Below, one piece after another: positions 35,292 to 44,142 of a stretch of 63,032 nt of DNA (positions are counted from its first letter, which is position 1; the number at the start of each line of letters is the position of its first letter). The notes below the pieces were generated by a model. The model made no database searches, was not told the DNA's origin, and saw nothing but the letters and a program-made list of their open reading frames with translations. The stretch is from Pseudonocardiales bacterium (lineage in GTDB: Bacteria; Actinomycetota; Actinomycetes; Mycobacteriales; Pseudonocardiaceae). Made by a program: the position numbers and the translations under genes. The stretch covers positions 1 through 63,032 of the forward strand of contig JAFAUB010000139.1 of the NCBI GenBank assembly GCA_019243635.1, given 5' to 3'.

Positions 35292-36252
35292 ACGTTTAAT
35301 CCATGAGTCCTGGGGTGGACTGGATGTCCCGGGTTCAACAGGAGAGCTGCAACCGGTTTGCGCAACGACTCTCACGTTGAGTCCGGGACGGTGGCCAGGG
35401 TGAACTGGTGAGCGGCCGTAACGAGCGTGCGGCCCGTCACGGGGCATGTTCGCCATTCGGAACCGATTGGCTGTCTGCGGGTGGCCGCCAGGCACGGCCG
35501 TTTCAAGATCATTGGTTGAGGGATTCGCGCGGGGATGGGCCACTGTCACCGGGTGCGGGCAGGGGGTGGGTATTCCTGGTGGGTCGCGCCTGCCGGGGCG
35601 GTATCGGGGTGTGATCGCCGGAAGTGAGCTGTGGTCGTGCGCTGCTGCACGGCCACAGCTCACTTCCGGCGATCAAGGTGGGCGAATCGAGTCTTGGCGC
35701 AAGCTCCGAATTGGTGATCTTGAAACGACCGTGGCCCGCCAGGCGCCATTCGGAACCATATGGCGGTCCCACTCGACATCTTGGGCAGGTGGCCGGCCAT
35801 CCGGTTGAGGTCGGGGCTGGTCTGGTCGAGGTGATCCAGGAGCGGCATCAGGTCATCGTCCCTCGCGTTGGGCGGGCGCGGTCGTCGGTCGGTGACCGTG
35901 AGGCGTGGGAGTGGCGGGGGTGATCAGCTCGCCGGTGAACAGCCTGGTTCCGGTACGTCTTGCTGGTGGGCTCAACGCGGCGCTGTGCCGTGGTCGTGGG
36001 TGGGTGGTCGAGGTCGACCGGTGTGAGCCCGTCCAGTCGGGCGTCGAGCGGGTAGCGCGCCGACAGCACGGGCGCGCGTGACGCGGCGGAGGTCACCTGA
36101 GGCTCAGGAAGCCTCGCCCGGAGTGCGTGCTTGCCTTCTGCAATTATGTGTATGCTGCAATCAATTGAGGAGGCCCACGTCGATGACTAGGGAGCCCATG
36201 TGACCGACGCGGCGGAGCCGAGCAGGCCGGCCACCCGGGAAGGACACTGTTC
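35292..36252. other. Gene-free, repeat-rich region after the array
   Basis: About 960 bp with no supported gene. It holds a long perfect inverted repeat (35612-35675). Outside it, a CGTTTCAAGATCA-type block near 35500 recurs inverted near 35720, and CGCCATTCGGAACC occurs directly at about 35451 and 35749. The layout suggests decayed ends of a mobile element. The MFS promoter must lie near 36130-36240, where an AT-rich stretch contains CAATT...AATTG half-sites. Confidence 0.5.
35612..35675. repeat. Perfect inverted repeat, 23-bp arms
   Basis: The left arm (35612-35634) starts TGATCGCCGGAAGTGAGC and the right arm (35653-35675) is its exact reverse complement, with an 18-base loop. It could form a strong hairpin or be an element end. 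No T-run follows. Confidence 0.85.
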
Positions 36253-38931
36253 ATGACCGCCACCGCGGCGCCGCCGCAGCATCGCAGCGTGCCGGAGCCG
36301 GCGTCCGGGGTGTTCACCCACCGACAGATTCTGACGATCTTCGGCGGGCTGATGCTGGGGATCCTGCTGGCGGCGCTGGACCAGACGATCGTGTCCACGG
36401 CGATCCGCACCATCGCCGATGACCTGCACGGGTTGAACCAGCAGGCCTGGGCGACCACCGCCTACCTGATCACCTCGACGATCTCCACCCCGCTGTACGG
36501 CAAGCTGTCCGACCTCTACGGGCGTAGGCCCTTCTTCCTCACCGCTATCTCGATCTTCATCGGCGGGTCGGTGCTGTGCACGATCTCCACGTCGATGTAC
36601 GAGCTGGCCGCCTTCCGCGCCGTGCAGGGGCTGGGAGCCGGCGGGTTGATGTCGCTGGCGTTCGCGATCATCGGTGACATCGTGCCGCCGCGAGAGCGGG
36701 CCCGTTATCAGAACTACTTCCTGGCCACGTTCGGCGCCGCGAGCGTGATCGGCCCCCTGGTGGGCGGTGCGTTCGCGGGGGCCCACTCGATCCTGGGGAT
36801 CGCCGGATGGCGCTGGGTGTTCCTGGTCAACGTCCCGGTCGCCGCGGCTGCGCTGTTCGTCGTGGCCAGAGTGCTCAACATCCCGCACACTCCCCGCGAG
36901 CACCGCATCGACTGGCTGGGTGCGGTGGCACTGACCATCGCGGTGGTACCCGTTCTCCTGGTGGCCGAGCAGGGCCAGGGCTGGGGCTGGGACTCGGTCC
37001 GAGCGGTCGTCTGTTACGTGATCGCCACGGCCGGCCTCATCGGGTTCCTCACGGCCGAGCGAGGGATCGGCGACGATGCGCTGATCCCGCTACAACTGTT
37101 CCGCAACGGCGTGTTCAGTGTGACGTCAGCCGCGTCCTTGATCATCGGTACGGGCATGTTCGGTGGGTTCGTGCTCATGCCGCAGTACCTGCAGATCGTC
37201 AAAGGAGCCACGCCCACCAAGTCCGGACTGCTGCTGCTGCCACTGATGGCCGGGATCATCGTTGGTTCGGTGCTGTCCGGGCGGCTGACCTCCCGTACCG
37301 GCCGATACAAGATCTTGCCCGTGCTGGGGACGGCGGTGATGGCCGTCGCGCTGCTGCTGCTGCACTTCCGTCTGGGGGTCGACACCTCCTTGGGGGAGGT
37401 CGACGTCTACATGGGGCTGTTCGGCCTCGGGCTGGGCGGCTGCCTGCAGACACTGGTCATGGCGGCGCAGAACGCGGTGCCGGCTCGGGACATGGGGGTG
37501 GCGACCGCCTCGGCGACATTCTTCCGGCAGATGGGCGGCACCTTGGGTGTCGCGGTGTTCCTGTCGATCCTGTTCTCCACCGCCGGAAGCAAGATCGCCG
37601 ACGCATTCCGCGCCATCGGCCGCACGCCGGAGTTCCAGTCCGCGCTCGCCGACCCGGCCGTCCGCGCCAACCCCGCCAACGACGTCGTCCTGCAGGCCGT
37701 CCGCACCGGTGGGGTCAGCGGGTCCGGCAACGCCGGTGGCGTTCTGCAGGACTCCTCGTTTCTGCAGCACATCGACGCCCGACTGGCCCGGCCGTTCCTG
37801 GTGGGCTTCTCCAACGCGATGGATGGGGTGTTCCTCGTCGCGGCTGGGGTGATGATCATCGCCTTTGTGCTCATACTCTTCCTGAAGGAGGTTCCACTGC
37901 GTACCCAGTCAGGCATCGAAGCCCTCGCGGCCGAGTTCGCCGCCGAATCGGGCGAGGCACCCCGAAGCGGGGTTCGGGACAGCGGGGTTCGGGACAGCGG
38001 GGTTCCGGACAGCAGAGTGCCGGAAAGCGGCGAAACGCTACCCGCACCGCCGGTCGGCGTGCCGAACCCGGCCAGTGCGGGCCACCGGCCCGGACCGGTG
38101 ATCCACGGCCAGGTCACCCGCAGCGGGCACACCCCACTCGCGGGTGTCGCCCTCACCCTCACGGACCTGTCCGGCCGGCAGCTGGACCGCGACTACTCCG
38201 ATAGCGGCGGGCATTACCGGCTCGAGCCGCCCGGCGGCGGCAGCTACCTGGTCATCTGCGCCTCGACGGCACACCAGCCCGGTATCGCGCTGGTCGCGGT
38301 GGCCGATGCGCCGGTGCGCCACGACTTCATGCTCGCCGGAGCCGGCGCAAGTCTGTCCGGCATGGTGTACACCGCCGAGCCTGGGCAGCTCATCGCGGGC
38401 GCGGTGGTCACCCTCATCGACATCTGCGGCGACGTCGTGGTCACGACCACCACGGGGCCCGACGGCCGGTTCGCCTTCCTCGGTCTCGCCCAAGGCCTGT
38501 ACACGCTCACCGTGGCGGCCAGCGCCGTGCACCCGGTGGCGCGCACCGTGGAGGTCCCCGCCCACGGTGACCTCACCCAGGACGTCGAGGTGCGCGCCAG
38601 AGCCCAGCTGGTGGGCAGCGTGCGCACCGCCAGTGCCGGCGCGCCGGTGCCTGAGGCGCTGGCCACCCTGCTCGACTCTGAGGGCCACGTGATCGGCGCG
38701 GCCATCACCGGTGTCGACGGTGAGTTCGTTTTCGACGACCTGCAGGCGGGTGCCTACACCGTCACCGCCGCCGGGTACCCACCGGTGGCCACCGAGGTAC
38801 ACCTCGGCCTCGGAGCCCCTACAGAGACCGTGATCACCTTACGGCCTGCCACCCTGGCCGACGCCGCGGCGGGTAACGGCGCCCTCGGCGGCGGCGCCCA
38901 CCGGGAGGGTCACCGGCATGGCTACCGCTGA
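36253..38931 (+). CDS. DHA2-type MFS transporter fused to carboxypeptidase-regulatory-like beta domains
   Basis: 892-residue fusion. Residues 1 to about 550 form a 14-helix EmrB/QacA-type drug:H+ antiporter, with LDQTIVSTAIRTI in helix 1 and the loop motif GKLSDLYGRRPFF. A linker repeats SGVRDSGVRDSGVPDS. From about 615 to 870 there are three regulatory-like (CarboxypepD_reg/CnaB-type) beta-sandwich repeats, recognisable by GQVTRSGHTPLAGV..., GMVYTAEPGQLIAG... and GSVRTASAGAPVPEA.... The tail is His-rich. An extracytoplasmic beta tail on an exporter is unusual; its role is unknown. Start has AAGGA upstream. Overlaps the next gene by 14 bp. Confidence 0.85.
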   Translation: MTATAAPPQHRSVPEPASGVFTHRQILTIFGGLMLGILLAALDQTIVSTAIRTIADDLHGLNQQAWATTAYLITSTISTPLYGKLSDLYGRRPFFLTAISIFIGGSVLCTISTSMYELAAFRAVQGLGAGGLMSLAFAIIGDIVPPRERARYQNYFLATFGAASVIGPLVGGAFAGAHSILGIAGWRWVFLVNVPVAAAALFVVARVLNIPHTPREHRIDWLGAVALTIAVVPVLLVAEQGQGWGWDSVRAVVCYVIATAGLIGFLTAERGIGDDALIPLQLFRNGVFSVTSAASLIIGTGMFGGFVLMPQYLQIVKGATPTKSGLLLLPLMAGIIVGSVLSGRLTSRTGRYKILPVLGTAVMAVALLLLHFRLGVDTSLGEVDVYMGLFGLGLGGCLQTLVMAAQNAVPARDMGVATASATFFRQMGGTLGVAVFLSILFSTAGSKIADAFRAIGRTPEFQSALADPAVRANPANDVVLQAVRTGGVSGSGNAGGVLQDSSFLQHIDARLARPFLVGFSNAMDGVFLVAAGVMIIAFVLILFLKEVPLRTQSGIEALAAEFAAESGEAPRSGVRDSGVRDSGVPDSRVPESGETLPAPPVGVPNPASAGHRPGPVIHGQVTRSGHTPLAGVALTLTDLSGRQLDRDYSDSGGHYRLEPPGGGSYLVICASTAHQPGIALVAVADAPVRHDFMLAGAGASLSGMVYTAEPGQLIAGAVVTLIDICGDVVVTTTTGPDGRFAFLGLAQGLYTLTVAASAVHPVARTVEVPAHGDLTQDVEVRARAQLVGSVRTASAGAPVPEALATLLDSEGHVIGAAITGVDGEFVFDDLQAGAYTVTAAGYPPVATEVHLGLGAPTETVITLRPATLADAAAGNGALGGGAHREGHRHGYR

Positions 38932-39745
38932 GACCGGCGGCGGGGTGCTCACCGGCACGGTGGTCACCCGCGACGGATGGCCGGTGCCGCACGCCGTGGT
39001 CACCGTCGTCGACGTCACCGGGGCCCAGTCCGGTCGTGCCGCCGTGGGCCACGACGGTCACTTCGCCGTGACCGGGCTGGGCCCCGGCACCTACACCGTG
39101 ATCACCGCCGCCGTCGGGCATGACCCGCAGGCCCGTACCGGCCTGGTCAACGGCGCCGGCCCCGTCGACCTGGGCCGTCTGGTGCTCTCCCCGGTCGGCG
39201 CGACCGTGCTGCCCGCCCCCGGGACCTGGCACGTCGACCCCACCCACTCCACGGTGGCGGCCACCGCCGTCCATCTCGGCTTCGCCAAGATCCATGGCCG
39301 GTTCCGCGAGTTCAGCGGCACCCTGACGGTGGCCGACCCGGTGGAACACAGCTCGGTCGACGTGATCATCGAGGCGAGCAGCATCGACACCGACAACCCG
39401 GACCGCGACGCTCACCTGCGTTCGCCGGATTTCCTGGACGTGCAGGCCTTTCCGCACATCCGCTACACCGGCCACCGGCTCACCGCGCTCAGCCCGGACA
39501 CCTGGCGGCTCGATGGCCGGCTCACCCTGAAGTCGGTCACCCAACCCGTGGCGCTGAGCATCGACTATCTGGGTACGGGTGCCGGCCCCCTGGGTGATGT
39601 CCGCGCCGGGTTCCACGCCGGCACCCAGCTCGACCGCGACCAGTTCGGCATGATCTGGAACCAGTCGCTGCTCGCCGGGGTGTTCGCCGTCGGGCGCACC
39701 CTTCGCGTCACCATCGACGTCGAAGCCGTGTACCAGCAGTCCTGA
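38918..39745 (+). CDS. YceI-family protein with N-terminal regulatory-like beta domain
   Basis: 275 residues. The first 85 are another carboxypeptidase-regulatory-like domain (GTVVTRDGWPVPHAVVTV), matching those in the upstream transporter. Residues 95-275 are YceI-like: WHVDPTHSTVAATAVHLGFA, then ASSIDTDNPDRDAHLRSPDF. YceI lipocalin-like barrels bind isoprenoid or other lipophilic molecules. No signal peptide is seen, so export is uncertain. The 14-bp overlap and shared domain tie it to the transporter, perhaps delivering a lipophilic substrate; this is inference. Confidence 0.85.
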   Translation: MATAETGGGVLTGTVVTRDGWPVPHAVVTVVDVTGAQSGRAAVGHDGHFAVTGLGPGTYTVITAAVGHDPQARTGLVNGAGPVDLGRLVLSPVGATVLPAPGTWHVDPTHSTVAATAVHLGFAKIHGRFREFSGTLTVADPVEHSSVDVIIEASSIDTDNPDRDAHLRSPDFLDVQAFPHIRYTGHRLTALSPDTWRLDGRLTLKSVTQPVALSIDYLGTGAGPLGDVRAGFHAGTQLDRDQFGMIWNQSLLAGVFAVGRTLRVTIDVEAVYQQS

Positions 39746-39768
39746 CCGACGAGACACGAACCGCCCGG

Positions 39769-40971
39769 CTACTGGGAGGCGAGCTCGGCCGCGGTGGACC
39801 GGACCTCGTGCTCGCCGGCGCCCGCCGCCACCAGCTTGCGGTACCGGTTGAGCAGCCGGGGCGCGTGGAAGGCCAGTACGGCGACGAGAGCGCCGTCGGC
39901 GAAGTAGCCCGCCACGGTGCCCTTGATCACGCCGGGGTCGTGCAGCACCTCGACCGACGTGGCCAGATCGCAGCGCCCGGCCAGCTGCAGCGTCAGCCCG
40001 TACTGGTCGGACCAGAAGTACGGCACGACGTCGGCCTGGCGGGTGATCTGCTTCCCGGTGATGCGCTGGGCGACGACCGCGGCCTGCTCGGTGGCCGAGG
40101 TCCAGTGCTCGATGCGGGGCCGGTCGCCGACCGTGGGGTGCCGCCAGGCGGCGATGTCACCGACCGCGTAGACGTTGCCGGTGCCCTCCACCAGGCCGGT
40201 GACGTCGCAGAGCAGCCCGCCTTCGGTGGGTACGCCGAGCCTGGCGAGCCACCCGACGTCCAGGACGGTGCCCACTCCGACCACGCCGCAGTCGGCCCGC
40301 ACGATGCTCCCGTCGGCCAACCGGGCGGCGATCCCCCCATTGCCGTCCAGGAAGCTGTCGATCCGCGTACCGCAGCGCACCGCGACCCCGTTGTCGGTCT
40401 GTAACCGGGCGCACAACCGCCCCATCCGCTCGCCGAGAACTCGGGCGAACGGCGCCGACAGCGCCTCCAGCATGGTCACCTCAAGGCCGGCTGTGCGGGC
40501 GGTAGCGGCGACCTCGGCACCGATGAAGCCGGCCCCGACCACCAGCAGCGAGCGCGCCCGGGAGATCGAGTCCCGCAGCGCGCGACAGTCCTCCAGCCTG
40601 CGCAGCACATGCAGCTCCGGGTGGTCGGGCTGGCCGGGCAGTCGCCGCGGTCGTACCCCGGTGGCCACCACCAGCGCGTCGTAGCGCAGGCGGGTGCCGT
40701 CGTCCAGCTCGACGCCGCCGCTGTCGACACCGACCGCGGCGGTGCCCAGGCGCAACGAGACATCGAGGTCAGCCAGCTCGCCGCAGTGAAGAGCGGCCCG
40801 TTCCTCGGGCCACTGCCCGGCGAGGATCTGTTTGGACAGCGGGGGCCGGTCGTAGGGCTCGTGCGGCTCGTCGCCGACGAGGCTGATCCGACCGGGGAAC
40901 CCCTCCGCGCGCAGGAACTCGACGGTCCGCAGGCCGCCCAGCCCGGCGCCGACGACTACCACGTGAGCCAT
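39769..40971 (-). CDS. FAD-dependent NAD(P)H oxidoreductase (ferredoxin/rubredoxin reductase type)
   Basis: 400-residue flavoprotein with an N-terminal FAD Rossmann motif VVVGAGLGGL, the EPHEPYDRPPLSK block typical of ferredoxin reductases of Rieske/P450 systems, a second nucleotide motif LVVGAGFIGAEVA and a third block YAVGDIAAW. It would pass electrons from NAD(P)H to a small iron-sulfur protein. No ferredoxin or P450 gene is next to it. Confidence 0.9.
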   Translation of the reverse strand: MAHVVVVGAGLGGLRTVEFLRAEGFPGRISLVGDEPHEPYDRPPLSKQILAGQWPEERAALHCGELADLDVSLRLGTAAVGVDSGGVELDDGTRLRYDALVVATGVRPRRLPGQPDHPELHVLRRLEDCRALRDSISRARSLLVVGAGFIGAEVAATARTAGLEVTMLEALSAPFARVLGERMGRLCARLQTDNGVAVRCGTRIDSFLDGNGGIAARLADGSIVRADCGVVGVGTVLDVGWLARLGVPTEGGLLCDVTGLVEGTGNVYAVGDIAAWRHPTVGDRPRIEHWTSATEQAAVVAQRITGKQITRQADVVPYFWSDQYGLTLQLAGRCDLATSVEVLHDPGVIKGTVAGYFADGALVAVLAFHAPRLLNRYRKLVAAGAGEHEVRSTAAELASQ

Positions 40972-41035
40972 GCTCTCCTCCGGTTTCAGGGCTCACGCGA
41001 AAGCCCTGCCGCAGGCTAGCCTCCCGCTCCGGCCG

Positions 41036-41329
41036 TCAGCTCACCAGCAGCTGATGCCGGCCCGTCCAGAACTCCCGGCGTTCCTCCTCGGTGAGGCCTC
41101 CCCAGACCCCGTACGGCTCCCGCACGGCCAGCGCGTGGCGGCGGCACTGCTCCAGAACCGGGCAGCCCTGGCAGATCGCCTTGGCCCGGTCGGCGCGGCG
41201 AGATCGCGCTGAGCCTCGTTCGCCGTCCGGATGGAAGAAGATGCTGCTGTTCAACCCCTGGCAGGAGCCCCTGAGCTGCCAGTCCCACTCGTGAGCGACC
41301 GGTTTCGGAAGTCGTCGAGTGTCCGCCAT
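41036..41329 (-). CDS. WhiB-family transcriptional regulator
   Basis: 97-residue WhiB-like protein, an actinobacterial [4Fe-4S] regulator that binds the main sigma factor. Cluster cysteines are C23, C53, C56 and C62 (AICQGCPVLEQC), followed by the turn GVWGG. Long N-terminal extensions of the open frame are not supported. ATG at 41329; a GTG two codons upstream is better spaced from GAGGA and is an alternative. Downstream targets are unknown. Confidence 0.93.
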   Translation of the reverse strand: MADTRRLPKPVAHEWDWQLRGSCQGLNSSIFFHPDGERGSARSRRADRAKAICQGCPVLEQCRRHALAVREPYGVWGGLTEEERREFWTGRHQLLVS

Positions 41330-41636
41330 CTCCACTACCGTCCTCAGCTGGTCGCTCGGTCCGGGGCTGCTCGGTTGATACCCATTGCGTGGTGAGGGCA
41401 AACCTGACCTGATCTCATCCCAGCGTACCCGGGGTGTTCGTCTCCGGTGCGGGTGTGCCGACCCCTGATGCCCCCAGTGCCGGGTCATCGGGCATAATGG
41501 ACTAGCGAGTCGACACCGATGTTGGTGCGGCCGAGGTCGACTGTGAGCGCTTTCGCGGCGCTGGAGCTTCTCCGTGGGACTGCGGGGTGGCCACGCATCA
41601 GCGGCCACCATCTTTCCAGGAGAGGATCACCCCCGC

Positions 41637-42953
41637 GTGCCTTCGAACCACCCCGCCCTGGGGCAGCCATGCAGTTTCCGCGAGCTGAAAGTGCCCGAGG
41701 AGCTGCTCACCGTGCTCACCCGGCAGGGCATCACCACACCGTTTCCGATCCAGGCCGCCACGTTGCCGGATGCGCTCGCCGGTCGTGATGTGCTCGGCCG
41801 GGGCCGAACCGGCAGCGGCAAGACTCTTGCCTTCGCGCTCCCGACGATCACCGCGCTGGCCCACTCCGGGCTACGCCGCCGCGCCGGCCGCCCGCGCGCG
41901 GTGGTGCTGGTGCCCACCCGGGAACTGGCCGACCAGGTCGCCGAGACCTTCGCCCCACTGGCCGCCACGTTCAGGCAGCGGGTCACCACCGTCTACGGCG
42001 GTGTCGGCCAGGGCCGGCAGGTGTCCGCGCTGCGCGGCGGGATCGACGTCCTCATCGCCTGTCCCGGTCGCTTGGAGGACCTGCTCGGCCAGGGCCACGT
42101 ACACCTCGACGCGGTCGAGATGACGGTACTGGACGAGGCCGACCACATGGCCGACCTGGGTTTCCTGCCTGCGGTACGCAGGCTGCTGGACCGTACCCCC
42201 GCCGGCACCCAGCGGCTGCTGTTCTCGGCTACGCTGGACGGCGCCGTGGACGTGGTGGTGCGCCGTTACCTGTCCGATCCGGTGGTGCACTCGGCCGACC
42301 CGCCGGTGATGCCGACATCCAGCACGGAGCATCACCTGTTCACCGTGGAGCACGCCGACAAGCCTTCAGTGGTCCGCGAACTCGCCTCCGGCCAGCGCCG
42401 CAGCCTGCTGTTCACCCGGACCAAACACGCCGCGAAGAAGCTCGCCAAGCAGCTGACCGTCGCCGGGCTGCCCGCCGTGGAGCTGCACGGGAACCTCTCG
42501 CAGAGCGCCAGGGCACGCAACCTCGCGGCGTTCAGTGCGGGCAGCGCGCGGGTGCTGGTGGCTACTGACATCGCCGCGCGCGGCATCCACGTCAATGAGA
42601 TCGGCCTGGTGGTGCATGTGGACCCGCCCGCCGAGTGCAAGGCGTACCTGCACCGCTCCGGGCGTACCGCCAGAGCCGGCGCCGAGGGCGTCGTCGTCAC
42701 GCTGTCCACTCCAGAGCAGGTCGGGCAGGTGCGGACGCTGACCCGGCTGGCCGGCATCAAGCCGGTGATAGCGCGAGTGCGTCCCGGCGCGGAGCAGATC
42801 GCCGCGCTCACCGGCCCGCCGGCCCCGCTGGTCCTCCCCGCCGCCCCCACCGCCGCACAGGTGTCGCCGCGGCGCCAGGGCGGCGTTGCCGAAGCGTCCC
42901 GTCGCGGACTACGGCGGCCCACCCGGCGCCGTTCCACCCGTCGCGCCGCCTGA
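41637..42953 (+). CDS. DEAD-box RNA helicase (RhlE-like)
   Basis: 438-residue helicase from a GTG start preceded by AGGAGAGGA. It has the Q motif (PFPIQAATLP), Walker A GRTGSGKT, the Ia motif PTRELADQVAE, motif II DEAD (VLDEADHM), SAT, and the C-terminal lobe ending HRSGRTARAG. An Arg-rich tail follows. Expected roles are RNA remodelling in ribosome assembly or mRNA turnover. A leader of about 150 bp separates it from the divergent whiB gene. Confidence 0.92.
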   Translation: MPSNHPALGQPCSFRELKVPEELLTVLTRQGITTPFPIQAATLPDALAGRDVLGRGRTGSGKTLAFALPTITALAHSGLRRRAGRPRAVVLVPTRELADQVAETFAPLAATFRQRVTTVYGGVGQGRQVSALRGGIDVLIACPGRLEDLLGQGHVHLDAVEMTVLDEADHMADLGFLPAVRRLLDRTPAGTQRLLFSATLDGAVDVVVRRYLSDPVVHSADPPVMPTSSTEHHLFTVEHADKPSVVRELASGQRRSLLFTRTKHAAKKLAKQLTVAGLPAVELHGNLSQSARARNLAAFSAGSARVLVATDIAARGIHVNEIGLVVHVDPPAECKAYLHRSGRTARAGAEGVVVTLSTPEQVGQVRTLTRLAGIKPVIARVRPGAEQIAALTGPPAPLVLPAAPTAAQVSPRRQGGVAEASRRGLRRPTRRRSTRRAA

Positions 42954-44139
42954 GTCGGGGGTCTCGACGTCCACGCGGACCGTGACGAGCCAGCCGGCCA
43001 GGCCGCGTCGCCGGTGGTGGCGACAGGTGCTGCTGGTCATGCTGGTCGGGGTGGTGCTCCTCGGAGCCGCGGTGGGCTGGTCTGTGGCGGGCGCGCTGTG
43101 GGCGCCGGGTACCGACAGCGTGGCCGCGCGACTGGCTGAGTGGGGCCGTGACCACGGCTTCGACGGCTTGATCACCTGGTTGGAGAGACAGCAGTACGAG
43201 CACAACCAGCCCCCGACCGGTGGTGTGCCGGTGGGAGGAATCCCCCGGCTCGGGGCGGTGCCGACGGCACCGTCCGATCCGCGCGCCATGACCGGCTGGC
43301 CTCACCTGCCGGCGCCGCCGCCGCTGCACCCGCCGCCGGGCATCGCGCCCCTGCCCGGCGAAGGCCTGTGGGAGACCGTGGTGACCGTGCACGGCCGGCC
43401 GGCGGTCCGGGTAGCCCACGTGCGCCCCGACCGCGAGCACACCTCCTTCCTGGTCGGCGTGATGTGGATTGATCCCACCCTGGTACGTGGACAGCTACAT
43501 CCGGGTTTCCAGGACCCCGGCGGAACCTGGCGAGCCGGAACATCGCTGACCCCGGTGGAGCAACGCACCGTGGTCGCCGTCTTCAACGGTGGGTTTCGTC
43601 TCAACGGCGCCGGCCACGGCGGCTACTACAGCGAGGGCCGTACCGCGCGGCCGCTGGTGGACGGCGCGGCCAGCCTGGTCCTACGCGCCGACGGCACGGC
43701 CACCGTCGGCGCCTGGAACCGCGAGGTCCGGATGGAACCGGACGTGGCCGGCGTCCGGCAGAACCTCGTCCCGCTGGTCGATGACGGACAGGTCAACCCG
43801 ACCTGCCAGAGCGGCGGTACGGCCCAGTGGGGCAACACCGTCGGTCAGGTCGCGTTCATTCACCGCTCGGGTTTCGGGGTCACCGCCGATGGTGGCGAGG
43901 TGTACGTCGGCGGACCCGCCCTCTCGGTGTGCAGTCTAGGGCAGATCCTGCGGGCCGGCGGTGTGGTGCGCGGTATGGAGCTGGACATCAACCCCCACTG
44001 GGTCAGCGGCGCCTACTTCCATCCCTCGCCTGACGGCCCGCCGCAGGCATTTCAGCTCTTCCCCGGCGAGAAGGTCGCCGCCGACCACTACTTCAGCCCT
44101 TCCAGCCGCGACTGGTTCGCCTTCTACGCCCGCCCGTGA
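42886..44139 (+). CDS. Membrane-anchored phosphodiester glycosidase (NAGPA-domain) family protein
   Basis: 417 residues. After a Pro-rich cytoplasmic N-terminus one transmembrane helix (about 47-69) anchors an extracytoplasmic domain with VVAVFNGGFRLNGAGHGGYY and MELDINPHWV, characteristic of phosphodiester glycosidases (DUF2233). It may act on cell-envelope glycan phosphodiesters. A TTG start places its first 68 bp inside the helicase gene; a later start is possible but must precede the membrane helix. Confidence 0.75.
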   Translation: MPKRPVADYGGPPGAVPPVAPPESGVSTSTRTVTSQPARPRRRWWRQVLLVMLVGVVLLGAAVGWSVAGALWAPGTDSVAARLAEWGRDHGFDGLITWLERQQYEHNQPPTGGVPVGGIPRLGAVPTAPSDPRAMTGWPHLPAPPPLHPPPGIAPLPGEGLWETVVTVHGRPAVRVAHVRPDREHTSFLVGVMWIDPTLVRGQLHPGFQDPGGTWRAGTSLTPVEQRTVVAVFNGGFRLNGAGHGGYYSEGRTARPLVDGAASLVLRADGTATVGAWNREVRMEPDVAGVRQNLVPLVDDGQVNPTCQSGGTAQWGNTVGQVAFIHRSGFGVTADGGEVYVGGPALSVCSLGQILRAGGVVRGMELDINPHWVSGAYFHPSPDGPPQAFQLFPGEKVAADHYFSPSSRDWFAFYARP

Positions 44140-44142
44140 TCC

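Noticed and set aside
34565..35663. Long minus-strand open frames across the CRISPR array with repeated MGSGPGGRNQ-like peptides
   Set aside because: They are translations of the CRISPR repeat and spacers; the repeat lacks stops in some frames. No ribosome site or codon bias supports coding.
36158..36172. Another CRISPR-repeat fragment at CAATTGAGGAGGC
   Set aside because: Only ATTGAGG matches, the CCCC before it is missing, and the base composition fits a promoter/ribosome-site region.
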